A stretch of DNA of 64,000 bases from Klenkia soli (GCF_900103975.1 NZ_FNIR01000011.1:1-64000), one strand, 5' to 3'; counted from the stretch's first letter, positions 36,459 to 45,380 are shown. Made by a program: numbers and translations. Notes: a model not told the origin generated them from the letters alone.

Positions 36459-37763
36459 ATGTCCGCCGTGCGCAACCGACCGACCGCCGCCGTCGTGGGA
36501 TCCGGGGTCTCCGGCCTCACCGCCGCGCACCTCCTGCAGCGCACCCACGACGTGACGCTGTTCGAGACCGACGGCCGCCTCGGCGGCCACGCGCACACCC
36601 ACGACGTCGAGACCCCCGACGACCGGGTCATCCCCATCGACACCGGGTTCATCGTGCACAACGAGCGCACCTACCCGAACCTGCTCAAGCTCTTCGCCGA
36701 GCTCGGGGTGGCCACGCAGCCCACCGAGATGAGCATGTCCATCGTCTGCGAGGGCTGCGGGCTGGAGTACGCCGGTGCCCGCGGGCTGCCCGGCGTCTTC
36801 GCGCAGAAGAAGCAGCTGGCCAACCCGGCCTACCTGCGCATGCTGGTCGAGGTGAAGAAGTTCCACCGGCAGGCCCTGCGGCTGGTCGAGCTGGCCGGCG
36901 GCGACAGCCGCGGCGGGGGCACCACCGAGCTCGACGGCCTGACCCTGGGGGCGTTCCTGGCCATCGGCGGCTACTCGGACTACTTCGTCCGGCACTTCAT
37001 GGTCCCGGTGGTCTCGTGCGTGTGGTCCTCGGGCACCGGGACGTCGCTGCAGTACCCCGCCGTCTACCTGTTCCGGTTCCTGGCCAACCACGGGATGCTC
37101 TCGGTCAGCGGCTCCCCGCAGTGGCGCACCGTCACCGGTGGCTCCCGTGCCTACGTCGAGAAGGCCGCCAAGGGCCTGACCAACGTGCAGACCGCGACCG
37201 GCATCCGGTCGCTGACCCGGCACGTGGACGGCGTCGAGCTGACCGACGTCGACGGCGAGCGGCACGCGGCCGACGTCGTCGTCGTGGCCACCCACCCCGA
37301 CCAGGCCCTGCAGCTGCTCGGCGACCCGACCGACGACGAGCGCGCCGTCCTCGGGGCCTTCTCCTACTCGCGCAACGAGACCCTGCTGCACACCGACAGC
37401 TCGATCATGCCGGCGGCGCAGGCGGCGAGGGCCTCCTGGAACTACCGCATGCCCGGCTGCGCCACCGACACCTCCGCCGTCCAGGTCACCTACTGGATGA
37501 ACAAGCTGCACGCGATCGACGAGCCGGTCGACTACCTGGTGTCGCTGAACGCCACCGACCGGATCGACGAGGCGACCGTGCTGCGCCGCATGGTCTACGA
37601 CCACCCGGAGTACACCCCCACCTCGGTCGCCGCCCAGCGCCGGCTGCCGGCGCTGAACACCGGTCGGACGGCGTTCGCCGGCGCCTACCACGGGTGGGGC
37701 TTCCACGAGGACGGCTGCGCCTCGGGCGTCCGGGCGGCGGAGTCGCTGGGCAGCGGATGGTGA
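36459..37763 (+). CDS. FAD-dependent amine-oxidase-like oxidoreductase of the Cfa cluster
   Basis: A 434-residue NAD(P)/FAD-binding protein. The dinucleotide motif is AAVVGSGVSGLTAAHLL at the N-terminus, followed by GRLGGHAHTHDV and a C-terminal FAD segment AFAGAYHGWGFHEDGCASGVRAA. This family accompanies DUF1365 and cyclopropane synthase in many bacteria and is implicated in fatty acyl desaturation or modification. The ATG overlap with the next gene (ATGGTGA) indicates coupling. Confidence 0.9.
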   Translation: MSAVRNRPTAAVVGSGVSGLTAAHLLQRTHDVTLFETDGRLGGHAHTHDVETPDDRVIPIDTGFIVHNERTYPNLLKLFAELGVATQPTEMSMSIVCEGCGLEYAGARGLPGVFAQKKQLANPAYLRMLVEVKKFHRQALRLVELAGGDSRGGGTTELDGLTLGAFLAIGGYSDYFVRHFMVPVVSCVWSSGTGTSLQYPAVYLFRFLANHGMLSVSGSPQWRTVTGGSRAYVEKAAKGLTNVQTATGIRSLTRHVDGVELTDVDGERHAADVVVVATHPDQALQLLGDPTDDERAVLGAFSYSRNETLLHTDSSIMPAAQAARASWNYRMPGCATDTSAVQVTYWMNKLHAIDEPVDYLVSLNATDRIDEATVLRRMVYDHPEYTPTSVAAQRRLPALNTGRTAFAGAYHGWGFHEDGCASGVRAAESLGSGW

Positions 37764-38560
37764 CCACGGCGGTGCAGGACTGGACGGCGACCACCCTGCC
37801 CGCGCTGTACGACGTCCGGGTCGGGCACCGCCGCTCGCACCCGCTGGAGAACGCCTTCGAGTACGGCGGCTACCTCTGGGCGGTCGACCTGGACGACCTG
37901 CCGCAGCTCCCCCGCGGCCTGCGCTGGGCGGCCCGGTTCGACGCCGCCGACCACCTCGGCGACCCGGCGTCGACGATCAAGGACAACGTCGTGCGGTTCG
38001 CCGCGCTGAACGGTGTGGACGACGTCGCCCGGGTCGTGATGATGGCCAACGCCCGCAGCGGCCCGCACGTGTTCAACCCGCTGTCCACGCACTGGTGCTA
38101 CCGGGCCGACGGGTCGCTGGCCTGCATCGTCGCCGAGGTGCACAACACCTACGGCGAGCGGCACGCCTACCTCCTGCACCCCGACGACGCCGGGCGCGCG
38201 GAGGCCGAGAAGGACTTCTACGTCTCGCCGTTCAACACCGTCGACGGCCGGTACCTCATGCGGTTCTCCGGCCCCGGCGAGCAGCTGCACGTCACGATGG
38301 CGCTGCAGGTGGGCGGCCGGACGCCGTTCGTGGCCACCCTCCGCGGACGGGCCCGCGCGGCGAGCGCAGGTGCCGTCGTCCGTACCCTTCTGCGCTGGCC
38401 GTTCATGAGCCTGTGGGTGGCCACCCTCATCCGGTGGCAGGGCATCCGGCTCTGGGCGCGGAAGTTGCCGGTCGTGCCCCGACCGACACATGATCCGCTG
38501 CCGGGGGTCGCTGCGAACACCTCCCGGAACGCAACGGACCGGACGAAGGACGGGTCATGA
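37757..38560 (+). CDS. DUF1365 protein
   Basis: A 267-residue DUF1365 protein. Typical segments: LYDVRVGHRRSHPLENAFEY, FNPLSTHWCYRADGSLACIVAEVHNTYGE is the conserved core (given here in outline), and EKDFYVSPFNTVDGRY. Biochemical role is unknown; it is almost always found between an FAD oxidoreductase and a cyclopropane-type methyltransferase, as here, and overlaps both neighbours. Confidence 0.9.
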   Translation: MVTTAVQDWTATTLPALYDVRVGHRRSHPLENAFEYGGYLWAVDLDDLPQLPRGLRWAARFDAADHLGDPASTIKDNVVRFAALNGVDDVARVVMMANARSGPHVFNPLSTHWCYRADGSLACIVAEVHNTYGERHAYLLHPDDAGRAEAEKDFYVSPFNTVDGRYLMRFSGPGEQLHVTMALQVGGRTPFVATLRGRARAASAGAVVRTLLRWPFMSLWVATLIRWQGIRLWARKLPVVPRPTHDPLPGVAANTSRNATDRTKDGS

Positions 38561-39840
38561 CCACGGTGCACCACAACGCCAGCCGGACCGAGGACGCACG
38601 GTTCCCCGTGCCCCGCCCGGACGAGGCGCACTGGCCGGGCCTGGCCACCCCGCCCCGCTCGCCCGTCCGCGCGGCGGTCGCCGAGCGGCTCTTCCGGCAC
38701 GCGGTGTCGACCCTGCCCGTGCGGGCGGTCTTCCCCGACGGCACGGTGCTGGGTGCCGGCGACCGGCACGCCCCGGTGATGCGCCTGGTCCGCCCGGCCA
38801 ACTTCTTCCACCGCCTGGGCGCCGACGCCAAGATCGGCTTCGGCGAGGCCTACATGACCGGCGACTGGACGACGGGCCCGGGCACCGACCTGGCCGACCT
38901 GCTCAGCCCGTTCGCCGCCCGCATGTCCTCGCTGATCCACCCGGCGCTGCAGCGCATGCGGCACCTGGTCGAGCGCACCCAGCCGATGGGCGAGGAGAAC
39001 ACCAAGGAGAACAGCCGGCACAACATCAGCCGGCACTACGACCTCTCCAACCAGCTCTTCGAGGCCTTCCTCGACGAGACCATGAGCTACTCCTCGGCCT
39101 GGTTCGAGCCCGGTGACTCCCTGGTCGACGCGCAGCTGCGCAAGGTCGACGGCGTGCTGGACCTCGCCCGCGTGGGCGAGGGCATGAGCGTGCTGGAGAT
39201 CGGCTCCGGCTGGGGCGCGCTGGCCATCCGCGCCGCCCAGCGCGGCGCCCGGGTGACCACGCTGACGCTGTCGTCGGAGCAGCAGGCGCTGGCCCGGGTG
39301 CGGGCCGCCGACGCCGGGGTCGCCGACCTGGTCGACGTCCAGCTGTGCGACTACCGCGACGCCCGCGGCCGGTACGACGCCGTCGTCTCGGTCGAGATGA
39401 TCGAGGCGGTCGGCGAGAAGTTCTGGGCCACCTACTTCTCCGCGCTGGACTCCCTGCTGGCGCCCGGCGGGCGGGTCGGCCTGCAGTCGATCACCATGCC
39501 GCACGACCGCATGATGGCCACCCGGCGCAGCTACACCTGGATCCACAAGTACGTCTTCCCGGGCGGGATCATCCCCTCGATCCGCTCCATCGAGGACAAC
39601 CTGACCGCCCACACCACGCTGTCGGTCGTCGAGCGGCGCGACCTCGGCCCGCACTACGCCGTCACCCTGCAGATGTGGCGCGAGCGCTTCATCGCGGAGT
39701 GGCCCTCGCTGGAGGGCGCCTTCGACGGCACCTTCCGCCGCATGTGGGAGTTCTACCTGGCCTACTGCGAGGCCGGCTTCCGCTCGGGCTACCTCGGCGT
39801 CAGCCAGCTCGGCCTCGCCCGGGACCCCTTCCCCCGCTGA
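38557..39840 (+). CDS. Cyclopropane-fatty-acyl-phospholipid synthase-type methyltransferase
   Basis: A 427-residue SAM-dependent lipid methyltransferase. Motif I is VLEIGSGWGALAIRAA, with the conserved SRHYDLSNQLFEAFLDETMSYS region that forms the active site and YTWIHKYVFPGG. An N-terminal domain of about 120 residues is as in CFA synthases. It would transfer a methyl or methylene to unsaturated acyl chains. Coupled to DUF1365 and the FAD enzyme, it may take part in a further step such as methyl-branch or furan fatty acid formation (inference). Confidence 0.93.
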   Translation: MTTVHHNASRTEDARFPVPRPDEAHWPGLATPPRSPVRAAVAERLFRHAVSTLPVRAVFPDGTVLGAGDRHAPVMRLVRPANFFHRLGADAKIGFGEAYMTGDWTTGPGTDLADLLSPFAARMSSLIHPALQRMRHLVERTQPMGEENTKENSRHNISRHYDLSNQLFEAFLDETMSYSSAWFEPGDSLVDAQLRKVDGVLDLARVGEGMSVLEIGSGWGALAIRAAQRGARVTTLTLSSEQQALARVRAADAGVADLVDVQLCDYRDARGRYDAVVSVEMIEAVGEKFWATYFSALDSLLAPGGRVGLQSITMPHDRMMATRRSYTWIHKYVFPGGIIPSIRSIEDNLTAHTTLSVVERRDLGPHYAVTLQMWRERFIAEWPSLEGAFDGTFRRMWEFYLAYCEAGFRSGYLGVSQLGLARDPFPR

Positions 39841-39846
39841 CCCGGG

Positions 39847-40416
39847 TCAGGCGGCGGCTGCTGCTGCTGCGACCTTGGGGCCGTGGACCTGGAGGGAGTA
39901 GTAGGTCTGCACGTCCTGGGGCTGCATGCTGATGTCGCACGCGGCGCTCATCGAGCGCTCGATGCCGCGGCTGAGGTGCCGCACCGTGTCGTTGTGCGCG
40001 CAGATGTCGAAGGCGACGACGCCGCGGGCGGCCACCATGCGGTCGACGATCGGCTGCAGCGTGGCCCGGAAGACCCGTCCCCGCTGGGCCCGCGGGTCGG
40101 TGAGGGTGAAGCCCAGGTAGAAGATCGCGTCCCGCGCGGCGTGCTCGGGGTGCCGGGCGGCGAAGTAGGCCGGCTCGATCCACGGCACCGCGGTGAGGTC
40201 GCCGGTGAACGTGGTCAGCCCGACCGCCGTCCCGTCGTCGTCGAAGGCCACGTACTTGTCGATGCGCTCGTCGGCCATCTCCTCGGCGAACTCGGCCGGG
40301 GTGAGCACGTGCCGCGCCGCGGCGAGCGTGCGGAGCGGTTCGAAGGCGTCGGCGTAGAGCACGTAGAAGCCGTCGACGAGGTGCTCGGGGACCGTCTGCA
40401 GCCGCTCGACCCTCAT
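39847..40416 (-). CDS. GNAT-like protein coupled to arginine decarboxylase
   Basis: A 189-residue protein with a GNAT-like layout: strand pair KYVAFDDDGTAVGLTTFTG, then AIFYLGFTLTDPRAQRGRVF, a helix (ATLQPIVDRMVAARG), strand VVAFDICAHND and a final helix with LSRGIERSM. The acetyl-CoA loop Q/RxxGxG/A is not clearly conserved. Ala-rich tail. ATG overlaps the stop of the pyruvoyl-dependent arginine decarboxylase, so the two are one unit; acyl transfer to agmatine or a polyamine is a reasonable guess, not shown. Confidence 0.7.
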   Translation of the reverse strand: MRVERLQTVPEHLVDGFYVLYADAFEPLRTLAAARHVLTPAEFAEEMADERIDKYVAFDDDGTAVGLTTFTGDLTAVPWIEPAYFAARHPEHAARDAIFYLGFTLTDPRAQRGRVFRATLQPIVDRMVAARGVVAFDICAHNDTVRHLSRGIERSMSAACDISMQPQDVQTYYSLQVHGPKVAAAAAAA

Positions 40417-40913
40417 CGGGTGAACCCCCAGCCCGCGGTCTCGTAGGCCGCCACGACCATCGCGCAGACCGGTTCCTCGGTGCAGGTGACCCCGGTGCGC
40501 ACCTGCTGCACCGGCCCGAACTCCTCGGGCCGCCCGGCGACGAGGTCGGCCAGGCTGAGGTCGATCAGCTTGGTGACGATCTCCTCGGAGTCGCCCTCGT
40601 GCTCGACGAACAGCCCGCCGGCGCCGTCGACGCGCTGCACCCAGCCGACCCCGGCCCACGCCTGCTCGCCCGGCACCGACGCCCGCTGCTCGGCGTACAC
40701 GCAGTAGAGCCGGTCGCCCCAGGCCCCGTCGGGGATCGGCGTCGCCCCGGTGGTGTCGACGACGGTGTGCGGCGGGACCACCGACGACAACCGGACCAGG
40801 TTGAAGTTGGCCACCCCGGCGTCGCGCAGGGCGGCGTCGAACGCCGACAGCTCCGTGCTGCCGGTACCGGTGCCGGTGACCACCGGGATGGTCGGGGACT
40901 GCCGCTGGTTCAT
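40413..40913 (-). CDS. pdaD: Pyruvoyl-dependent arginine decarboxylase
   Basis: A 166-residue PvlArgDC homologue that would convert arginine to agmatine. The self-cleavage site is recognisable as NFNLVRLSSVVPP; family members cleave between Ser and Ser (here Ser43-Ser44) to create the pyruvoyl group. Also present are the VTGTGTGSTELSAFDAAL start and YCVYAEQRAS with the GWVQRVDGAGGLFVEHEGDS region. ATG with GGAG upstream. Mostly archaeal and scattered bacterial family. First gene of a two-gene operon. Confidence 0.88.
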   Translation of the reverse strand: MNQRQSPTIPVVTGTGTGSTELSAFDAALRDAGVANFNLVRLSSVVPPHTVVDTTGATPIPDGAWGDRLYCVYAEQRASVPGEQAWAGVGWVQRVDGAGGLFVEHEGDSEEIVTKLIDLSLADLVAGRPEEFGPVQQVRTGVTCTEEPVCAMVVAAYETAGWGFTR

Positions 40914-41125
40914 GACGCTCCGTACTGGCTCGTGGCGCCGGTGGGCCCCGAACGGGGCGGTGGCGACCTCTGCAGCTACCGATCGTGATGAGACCTGCGG
41001 TTCTCGCCCAGGCCTGCGCCCGATGGTGTGAACGACGTCCGCCGTCCGTGGCGGACCCCCCACCCCGGGAGGAGGAGCGGGACCGGCGACGCGCCCACCA
41101 TCGGGCGCGACCGCCGTCACCCGGC
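40914..41125. other. Intergenic region between pdaD and an MDR oxidoreductase
   Basis: About 210 bp without a convincing gene; it should hold the pdaD promoter on the minus strand and the end of the next minus-strand gene. I see no strong palindrome or RNA. Confidence 0.4.
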
Positions 41126-42127
41126 TCACCCGCGCGAGAGGACCACCTTGCCGACCACGGTGCCGGCGTCGACCAGCCGGTGGGCCTCGCGCAGGTTCTC
41201 CTCGGTGATGCCGTCGAACCGCACGGTCGCCGTCGTCCGCAGCTGCCCCGCGTCGACCAGCCGGGCGACCTCGGCGAGCAGCTCGTGCTGCGAGGAGTCC
41301 TCGGGCAGGTGCAGCGGCCGGGCGAACATGAACTCCCAGTGCCACGTCTGCGCCTTGGACTTCAGCGGCATCAGGTCCAGCCCCACCGGGTCGTCGATGG
41401 CCACGACCGCCCCGTGCACCGGCAGCAGCTCGGCGTAGGCCTCGACGTTGCCCGCGGAGAAGGCGGAGAAGACGTGGTCGACGCCGTCGGGGGCCACCGC
41501 GCGGACGGCGGCGACCAGGTCGTGGTGGTCGACCACGTGGTGCGCGCCCATCCGGGTCGCCCACGCCACCGACTCGGGACGGGCGCCGGTGGCCACCACG
41601 GTCAGCTGCGTCCGGGCCCGGGCCAGCTGGGCGATCATCGAACCGACCCCGCCGGCGCCGCCGACGACGAGGATCGTGCCGGTGCTCCCGGCACCCAGGC
41701 CGAGGCGGTCGAACAGGGTCTCCCAGGCGGTGATCGTGGTCAGCGGCAGCGCCGCGGCGTCGGCGTGCGACAGCGAGGCCGGCTTCGGGCCGACCACCCG
41801 CTCGTCGACGACGTGCAGCTGCGCGTTCGTGCCGGGTCGGGCGATGGAGCCGGCGTAGAAGACGTCGTCGCCGACGGCGAACCGTGTCACGGCCCCGCCC
41901 ACCGCGGTCACCGTGCCCGAGGCGTCGAAGCCCAGCACCTTCGGCGCCTGGTCGGGGTCGAAGGAGGACCGCACCTTGCCGTCGACCGGGTTCACCGACA
42001 CCGCCCGGACGTCGACCAGCAGGTCGTGCGGGCCCAGCGGCGGGAGGTCCAGCTGCACCGTGGCGAACGAGTCGGGGGCGTCGGCGTCCCCCGGTCGCAG
42101 GGAGGCGATGGCGGTCGTGGAGGTCAT
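41126..42127 (-). CDS. Zinc-free quinone-oxidoreductase-type MDR protein
   Basis: A 333-residue medium-chain dehydrogenase/reductase. GroES-like N-terminal domain with VRAVSVNPVDGKVRS and APKVLGFDASGTV, nucleotide loop ILVVGGAGGVGSMIAQLA, and ALPLTTITAWETLFDRLGL. It lacks the zinc ligands of classical alcohol dehydrogenases. The C-terminal FDGITEENLREAHRLVDAG is typical of the ZADH subgroup. ATG at 42127; divergent from the MFS gene. Confidence 0.9.
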   Translation of the reverse strand: MTSTTAIASLRPGDADAPDSFATVQLDLPPLGPHDLLVDVRAVSVNPVDGKVRSSFDPDQAPKVLGFDASGTVTAVGGAVTRFAVGDDVFYAGSIARPGTNAQLHVVDERVVGPKPASLSHADAAALPLTTITAWETLFDRLGLGAGSTGTILVVGGAGGVGSMIAQLARARTQLTVVATGARPESVAWATRMGAHHVVDHHDLVAAVRAVAPDGVDHVFSAFSAGNVEAYAELLPVHGAVVAIDDPVGLDLMPLKSKAQTWHWEFMFARPLHLPEDSSQHELLAEVARLVDAGQLRTTATVRFDGITEENLREAHRLVDAGTVVGKVVLSRG

Positions 42128-42182
42128 GCGGGATGCCAACCCGGGTCGGGGTCGACGGCTTCCCCGGGTCTAGCGTCGCGCC

Positions 42183-43373
42183 GTGCGGGGACGGGTGTCG
42201 GTCGGGCTGGTCGTGTGGGTCTTCACCGCCGTCATGCTGGGCGGGACGGTTCCGGCCCCGCTCTACCCGTTCTACGTCCGGTCCCTCGGCCTCTCCGAGC
42301 TGCAGGTGACGCTGGTCTTCGCCGCGTACGCGGTCGGCACGCTGACCGCGCTGCTGCTCGGCGGCGGGCTCTCCGACCGGGTGGGCCGGCGTCCGGTGCT
42401 CGCCCTGGCGGTCGGCATCGCCGTCGCCTCGACGGCGGTCTTCCTGCTCGCCCCCACCCTCCCGGGGCTCCTCGTCGCCCGGGTGCTGTCCGGGTTGTCG
42501 GTCGGGCTCACCACGGGGACGGCGACCGCGGCGATCGCCGAGCTGCACGACGACCGCCGGACGGCGACGACCCTGGCCACCGTGGCCAACATGGGCGGCC
42601 TCGGCCTGGGACCGGTGGTGTCCGGCGTCGTCGCCCAGCACCTGCCCGGGCCGACCGTCGCGCCCTACCTCGCCTTCCTGGTGCTCCTGCTGCCGGTGCT
42701 GGCGCTCGGGCTGGTCCCCGAGACCCGCCCGCGCACCCGCACCCTGGCCGGCGCCGTCCGGCCGCAACGGCTCGCCGTCCCCCGGGCGACCCGGGCCCGG
42801 TTCGTCGCCGCGGCCGTCGGCGGGTTCGCCGCGTTCGCCGTCCTGGGGCTGTTCACCTCGCTGACGTCCTCGTTCCTGGGGCAGGAGCTCGGCGACCCGG
42901 GGCCGCAGCTGGTCGGGCTGTCGGTGGCGGTCATGTTCGCCGCGGCGGTGGCCTGCCAGCTGCTGGCGCAGCGGTGGGACCCCGACCGGGCCGCCCTGGT
43001 CGGCGCGCTCCTGCTGCCGGTGGGCACCGCGTCGGTCGTCGGCGCGCTGGCGGCCGGGTCGCTGCCGGTGTTCCTGCTCGCCGCGGTGGTCGGCGGCTCG
43101 GGCGTCGGGTTCTCCTTCCAGTCCGCCGTGGCGCGGGTCGGCGGGCTGGCCTCCGCCGACGAGCGGGCGGCGGTGACGTCGAGCTTCTTCGTGGTCGCCT
43201 ACCTCGGCATCACCGTGCCGGTCGTCGGCGTCGGCGAGATCGCCACCGCGACCTCGCTGACGGCCGCCGCGGCCGCCCTCGCCGTCCTGGTGCTGGTGCT
43301 CTCGGCGGCTGCCGCCGTGCTGACCCGGCGGCACCCCACCCCGGCGCAGCGCCCGGCGCCCAGCTCGGCCTAG
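42183..43373 (+). CDS. MFS efflux transporter
   Basis: A 396-residue, about 12-helix major facilitator. The loop 2-3 motif A is present as GGGLSDRVGRRPVLAL. N-terminal half has the antiporter-like LSGLSVGLTTGTATAAI. It resembles drug or sugar exporters; substrate unknown. GTG start. Its TAG stop shares a CTAG with the opposing AraC stop, so the pair is convergent with no gap. Confidence 0.88.
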   Translation: MRGRVSVGLVVWVFTAVMLGGTVPAPLYPFYVRSLGLSELQVTLVFAAYAVGTLTALLLGGGLSDRVGRRPVLALAVGIAVASTAVFLLAPTLPGLLVARVLSGLSVGLTTGTATAAIAELHDDRRTATTLATVANMGGLGLGPVVSGVVAQHLPGPTVAPYLAFLVLLLPVLALGLVPETRPRTRTLAGAVRPQRLAVPRATRARFVAAAVGGFAAFAVLGLFTSLTSSFLGQELGDPGPQLVGLSVAVMFAAAVACQLLAQRWDPDRAALVGALLLPVGTASVVGALAAGSLPVFLLAAVVGGSGVGFSFQSAVARVGGLASADERAAVTSSFFVVAYLGITVPVVGVGEIATATSLTAAAAALAVLVLVLSAAAAVLTRRHPTPAQRPAPSSA

Positions 43374-44137
43374 GTGCGCCAGGCCCCGGGGCTGGTGCCG
43401 TAGCGGCGGCGGAACGCGGTGCCGAAGCCGTGCACCGATCCGTACCCCACCCGGCCGGCGACCGCGGCGACCGGCAGGCCGCGCTCGAGCAGCGGGAGGG
43501 CGGTCTGCAGCCGGGCGCAGCTGCGCCACTCGGTGAACGTCAGGCCGGTGCCGGTGACGAACGCGCGGCGCAGCGTGCTCTCGCCGACCCGCAGCCGCGC
43601 CGCCCAGTCGGCCAGCGGGGTGTCGTCACCGGGGTCGGCGAGCAGCCGGGCGGCGACGGCGGCGGCCCGCGCATCGGCCGGCAGCACCAGGCCGTCGTCG
43701 GCGACCACGGCACCGGCCACCTCGTGCAGCACGAGCGCCAGGGTGGGTCCGCCCACCGGACCCTCCCCGCCGCCCTGGCCCAACGACAGCAGCAGCTCCC
43801 GGAGCAGCCCGGACACCGCCAGCACGGTGGGTCGGGTCCACGGCAGCCCGCAGGCCCGGGGCCAGACGTAGAGGCAGTGCAGCGCGGCGGGCGGACGGAG
43901 GGCCACGTCGTGGGGCGTCCCGCCCGGCACGAACAGGGCCCGCGACGGCGGCAGCACCCAGGACCGACCGCCCGCCTCGGCCCGCGCCGACCCGACCGCC
44001 GTCCAGACCAGCTGGTGCTGGTCGTGCCGGTGCATCCCCCACGCCCCCGGTTCGGCGGGGTCGAACGCGCAGGTCCAGGCGTCCCGCTCCGCCGAGTCGT
44101 GGTGGTCGACGGTGCGGACGGCGTCGAGGGCGGTCAC
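43370..44137 (-). CDS. AraC-family regulator
   Basis: A 255-residue regulator with an N-terminal cupin domain (GMHRHDQHQLVW, ALFVPGGTPHDVAL) and C-terminal double helix-turn-helix: LADWAARLRVGESTLRRAF and LPVAAVAGRVGYGSVHGFGTAFRRRYGTSP in outline. GTG start with AGGAGG 4-5 nt upstream. Convergent with the MFS gene and divergent from the siderophore-binding lipoprotein; either could be its target. Confidence 0.9.
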   Translation of the reverse strand: MTALDAVRTVDHHDSAERDAWTCAFDPAEPGAWGMHRHDQHQLVWTAVGSARAEAGGRSWVLPPSRALFVPGGTPHDVALRPPAALHCLYVWPRACGLPWTRPTVLAVSGLLRELLLSLGQGGGEGPVGGPTLALVLHEVAGAVVADDGLVLPADARAAAVAARLLADPGDDTPLADWAARLRVGESTLRRAFVTGTGLTFTEWRSCARLQTALPLLERGLPVAAVAGRVGYGSVHGFGTAFRRRYGTSPGAWRT

Positions 44138-44191
44138 CGGGCCTCCTGAGCGCTGGGCGTCGTCGTCGGGACGCTGACGGACTGGGCAGCG

Positions 44192-44212
44192 TGGATAGGG
44201 CAGCCTAACCTC
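44192..44212. promoter_or_regulatory. DtxR/IdeR-like iron box
   Basis: The sequence TGGATAGGGCAGCCTAACCTC resembles the actinobacterial iron box TTAGGTTAGGCTAACCTAA: the inner TAGG and CCTA are inverted and the right half CCTAACCT is close to consensus. It lies 36-56 bp before the siderophore-binding protein start, so iron-replete repression is likely. Confidence 0.6.
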
Positions 44213-44247
44213 AGCGAGCCATCCCGTCGTCGTCCCCTGGAGTCCCC

Positions 44248-45258
44248 GTGCGCCCGTCCCCGTCCCGCCTCGCCGTCGTCGCCCTCGCCGGGCTGCTGCT
44301 CGCCGGCTGCGGCTCGCCGGCCGACGACCCCGCCGCCGACGGGCCGGCCGACGGCGGCGGAGTCTTCCCCGTGACGGTGGAGCACGCCTTCGGCAGCACG
44401 ACGGTGGAGTCCGAGCCCACCCGGGTGGTCAGCGTCGGGTACACCGAGCAGGACACCCTGCTGGCCCTCGGCGTCGTGCCCGTCGGGGTGACCGAGTGGT
44501 ACGGCGAGCAGCCCTACGCCACCTGGCCGTGGGCCCAGGACGAGCTCGGGGACGCCGAGCCGACGGTGCTGACCACCGACGACGGCCTCCAGTTCGAGGC
44601 CATCGCGGCGCTGGACCCCGACCTCATCGTGGCCACCAACGCCGGGCTCGACCAGGAGGACTACGACACCCTCTCGGGGATCGCGCCGGTCGTCGCGCAC
44701 TCGGCCGAGGCCTACTTCGAGCCGTGGGACGTGCAGACCCTCGCCATCGGCACCGCCCTCGGCAAGGCCGACGAGGCGCAGGAGCTGGTCGACGGCATCG
44801 AGGCGCAGTTCGCCGAGGCCGCGGCCGAGCACCCCGAGTTCGCCGGCACCCCGGCGGTGTTCCTGCAGAACGCGGTCTACGAGGGCGACCTGATCGCCTA
44901 CCAGGAAGGGTTGTCGACGGCGTTCCTCACCGACCTCGGGTTCACGGTCCCGGCCGTGCTCGACCAGTTCGCCACCGAGGGGCAGGCCTACATCCCGCTC
45001 GAGCAGGCGCCGGTGCTGGACGAGGCCGAGGTGCTCATCTGGGGCACCGAGGCGCCGGCCGACCGGGCCGCCCTGGAGTCGCTCGGGGTGTACCGGTCGC
45101 TGTCCGCGGTGCAGGGCGGGCACCTCGTCTTCACCGACGGCACGCTGGCGGGGGCCATCTACTTCACCAGCCCGCTGTCGCTGCCGTACGTGCTCGACCA
45201 GCTGGTGCCCGCCCTGGCCACCGCCGTCGCCGGGGATCCCTCCACCGTCCCGGCCTGA
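44248..45258 (+). CDS. Iron-siderophore ABC transporter binding lipoprotein
   Basis: A 336-residue FecB/FepB-type binding protein. Lipobox LLLAGC (Cys21). Family segments: PTRVVSVGYTEQDTLLALGV, VTEWYGEQPYATWPWA and EAIAALDPDLIVATNAGL. It would deliver a ferric siderophore to a FecCD-type importer, but no permease or ATPase is adjacent, so it may serve a system elsewhere. GTG start with TGGAG. Preceded by an iron box. Confidence 0.92.
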   Translation: MRPSPSRLAVVALAGLLLAGCGSPADDPAADGPADGGGVFPVTVEHAFGSTTVESEPTRVVSVGYTEQDTLLALGVVPVGVTEWYGEQPYATWPWAQDELGDAEPTVLTTDDGLQFEAIAALDPDLIVATNAGLDQEDYDTLSGIAPVVAHSAEAYFEPWDVQTLAIGTALGKADEAQELVDGIEAQFAEAAAEHPEFAGTPAVFLQNAVYEGDLIAYQEGLSTAFLTDLGFTVPAVLDQFATEGQAYIPLEQAPVLDEAEVLIWGTEAPADRAALESLGVYRSLSAVQGGHLVFTDGTLAGAIYFTSPLSLPYVLDQLVPALATAVAGDPSTVPA

Positions 45259-45259
45259 C

Positions 45260-45337
45260 GGAACGTGACCGTCCGGTCACCTTCTCCACCCATCGAGGGA
45301 CCCTGCCCGGCCCACACGGAACGTCGCCGTCCGGTTG
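45260..45337. repeat. Repeated GGAACGT...CCGTCCGGT element with an inverted repeat
   Basis: GGAACGTGACCGTCCGGTCA at 45260-45279 and GGAACGTCGCCGTCCGGTTG at 45318-45337 match at 16 of 20 bases. The first copy contains the perfect inverted repeat GTGACCG-TC-CGGTCAC (45265-45280), 7 bp after the lipoprotein gene. It may be a terminator for that gene, an operator for the secreted repeat-protein locus, or both. Confidence 0.45.
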
Positions 45338-45380
45338 ACTGTTCGTAGTCACCCGATGACCATGCGTGGAGGTGAGCAGG

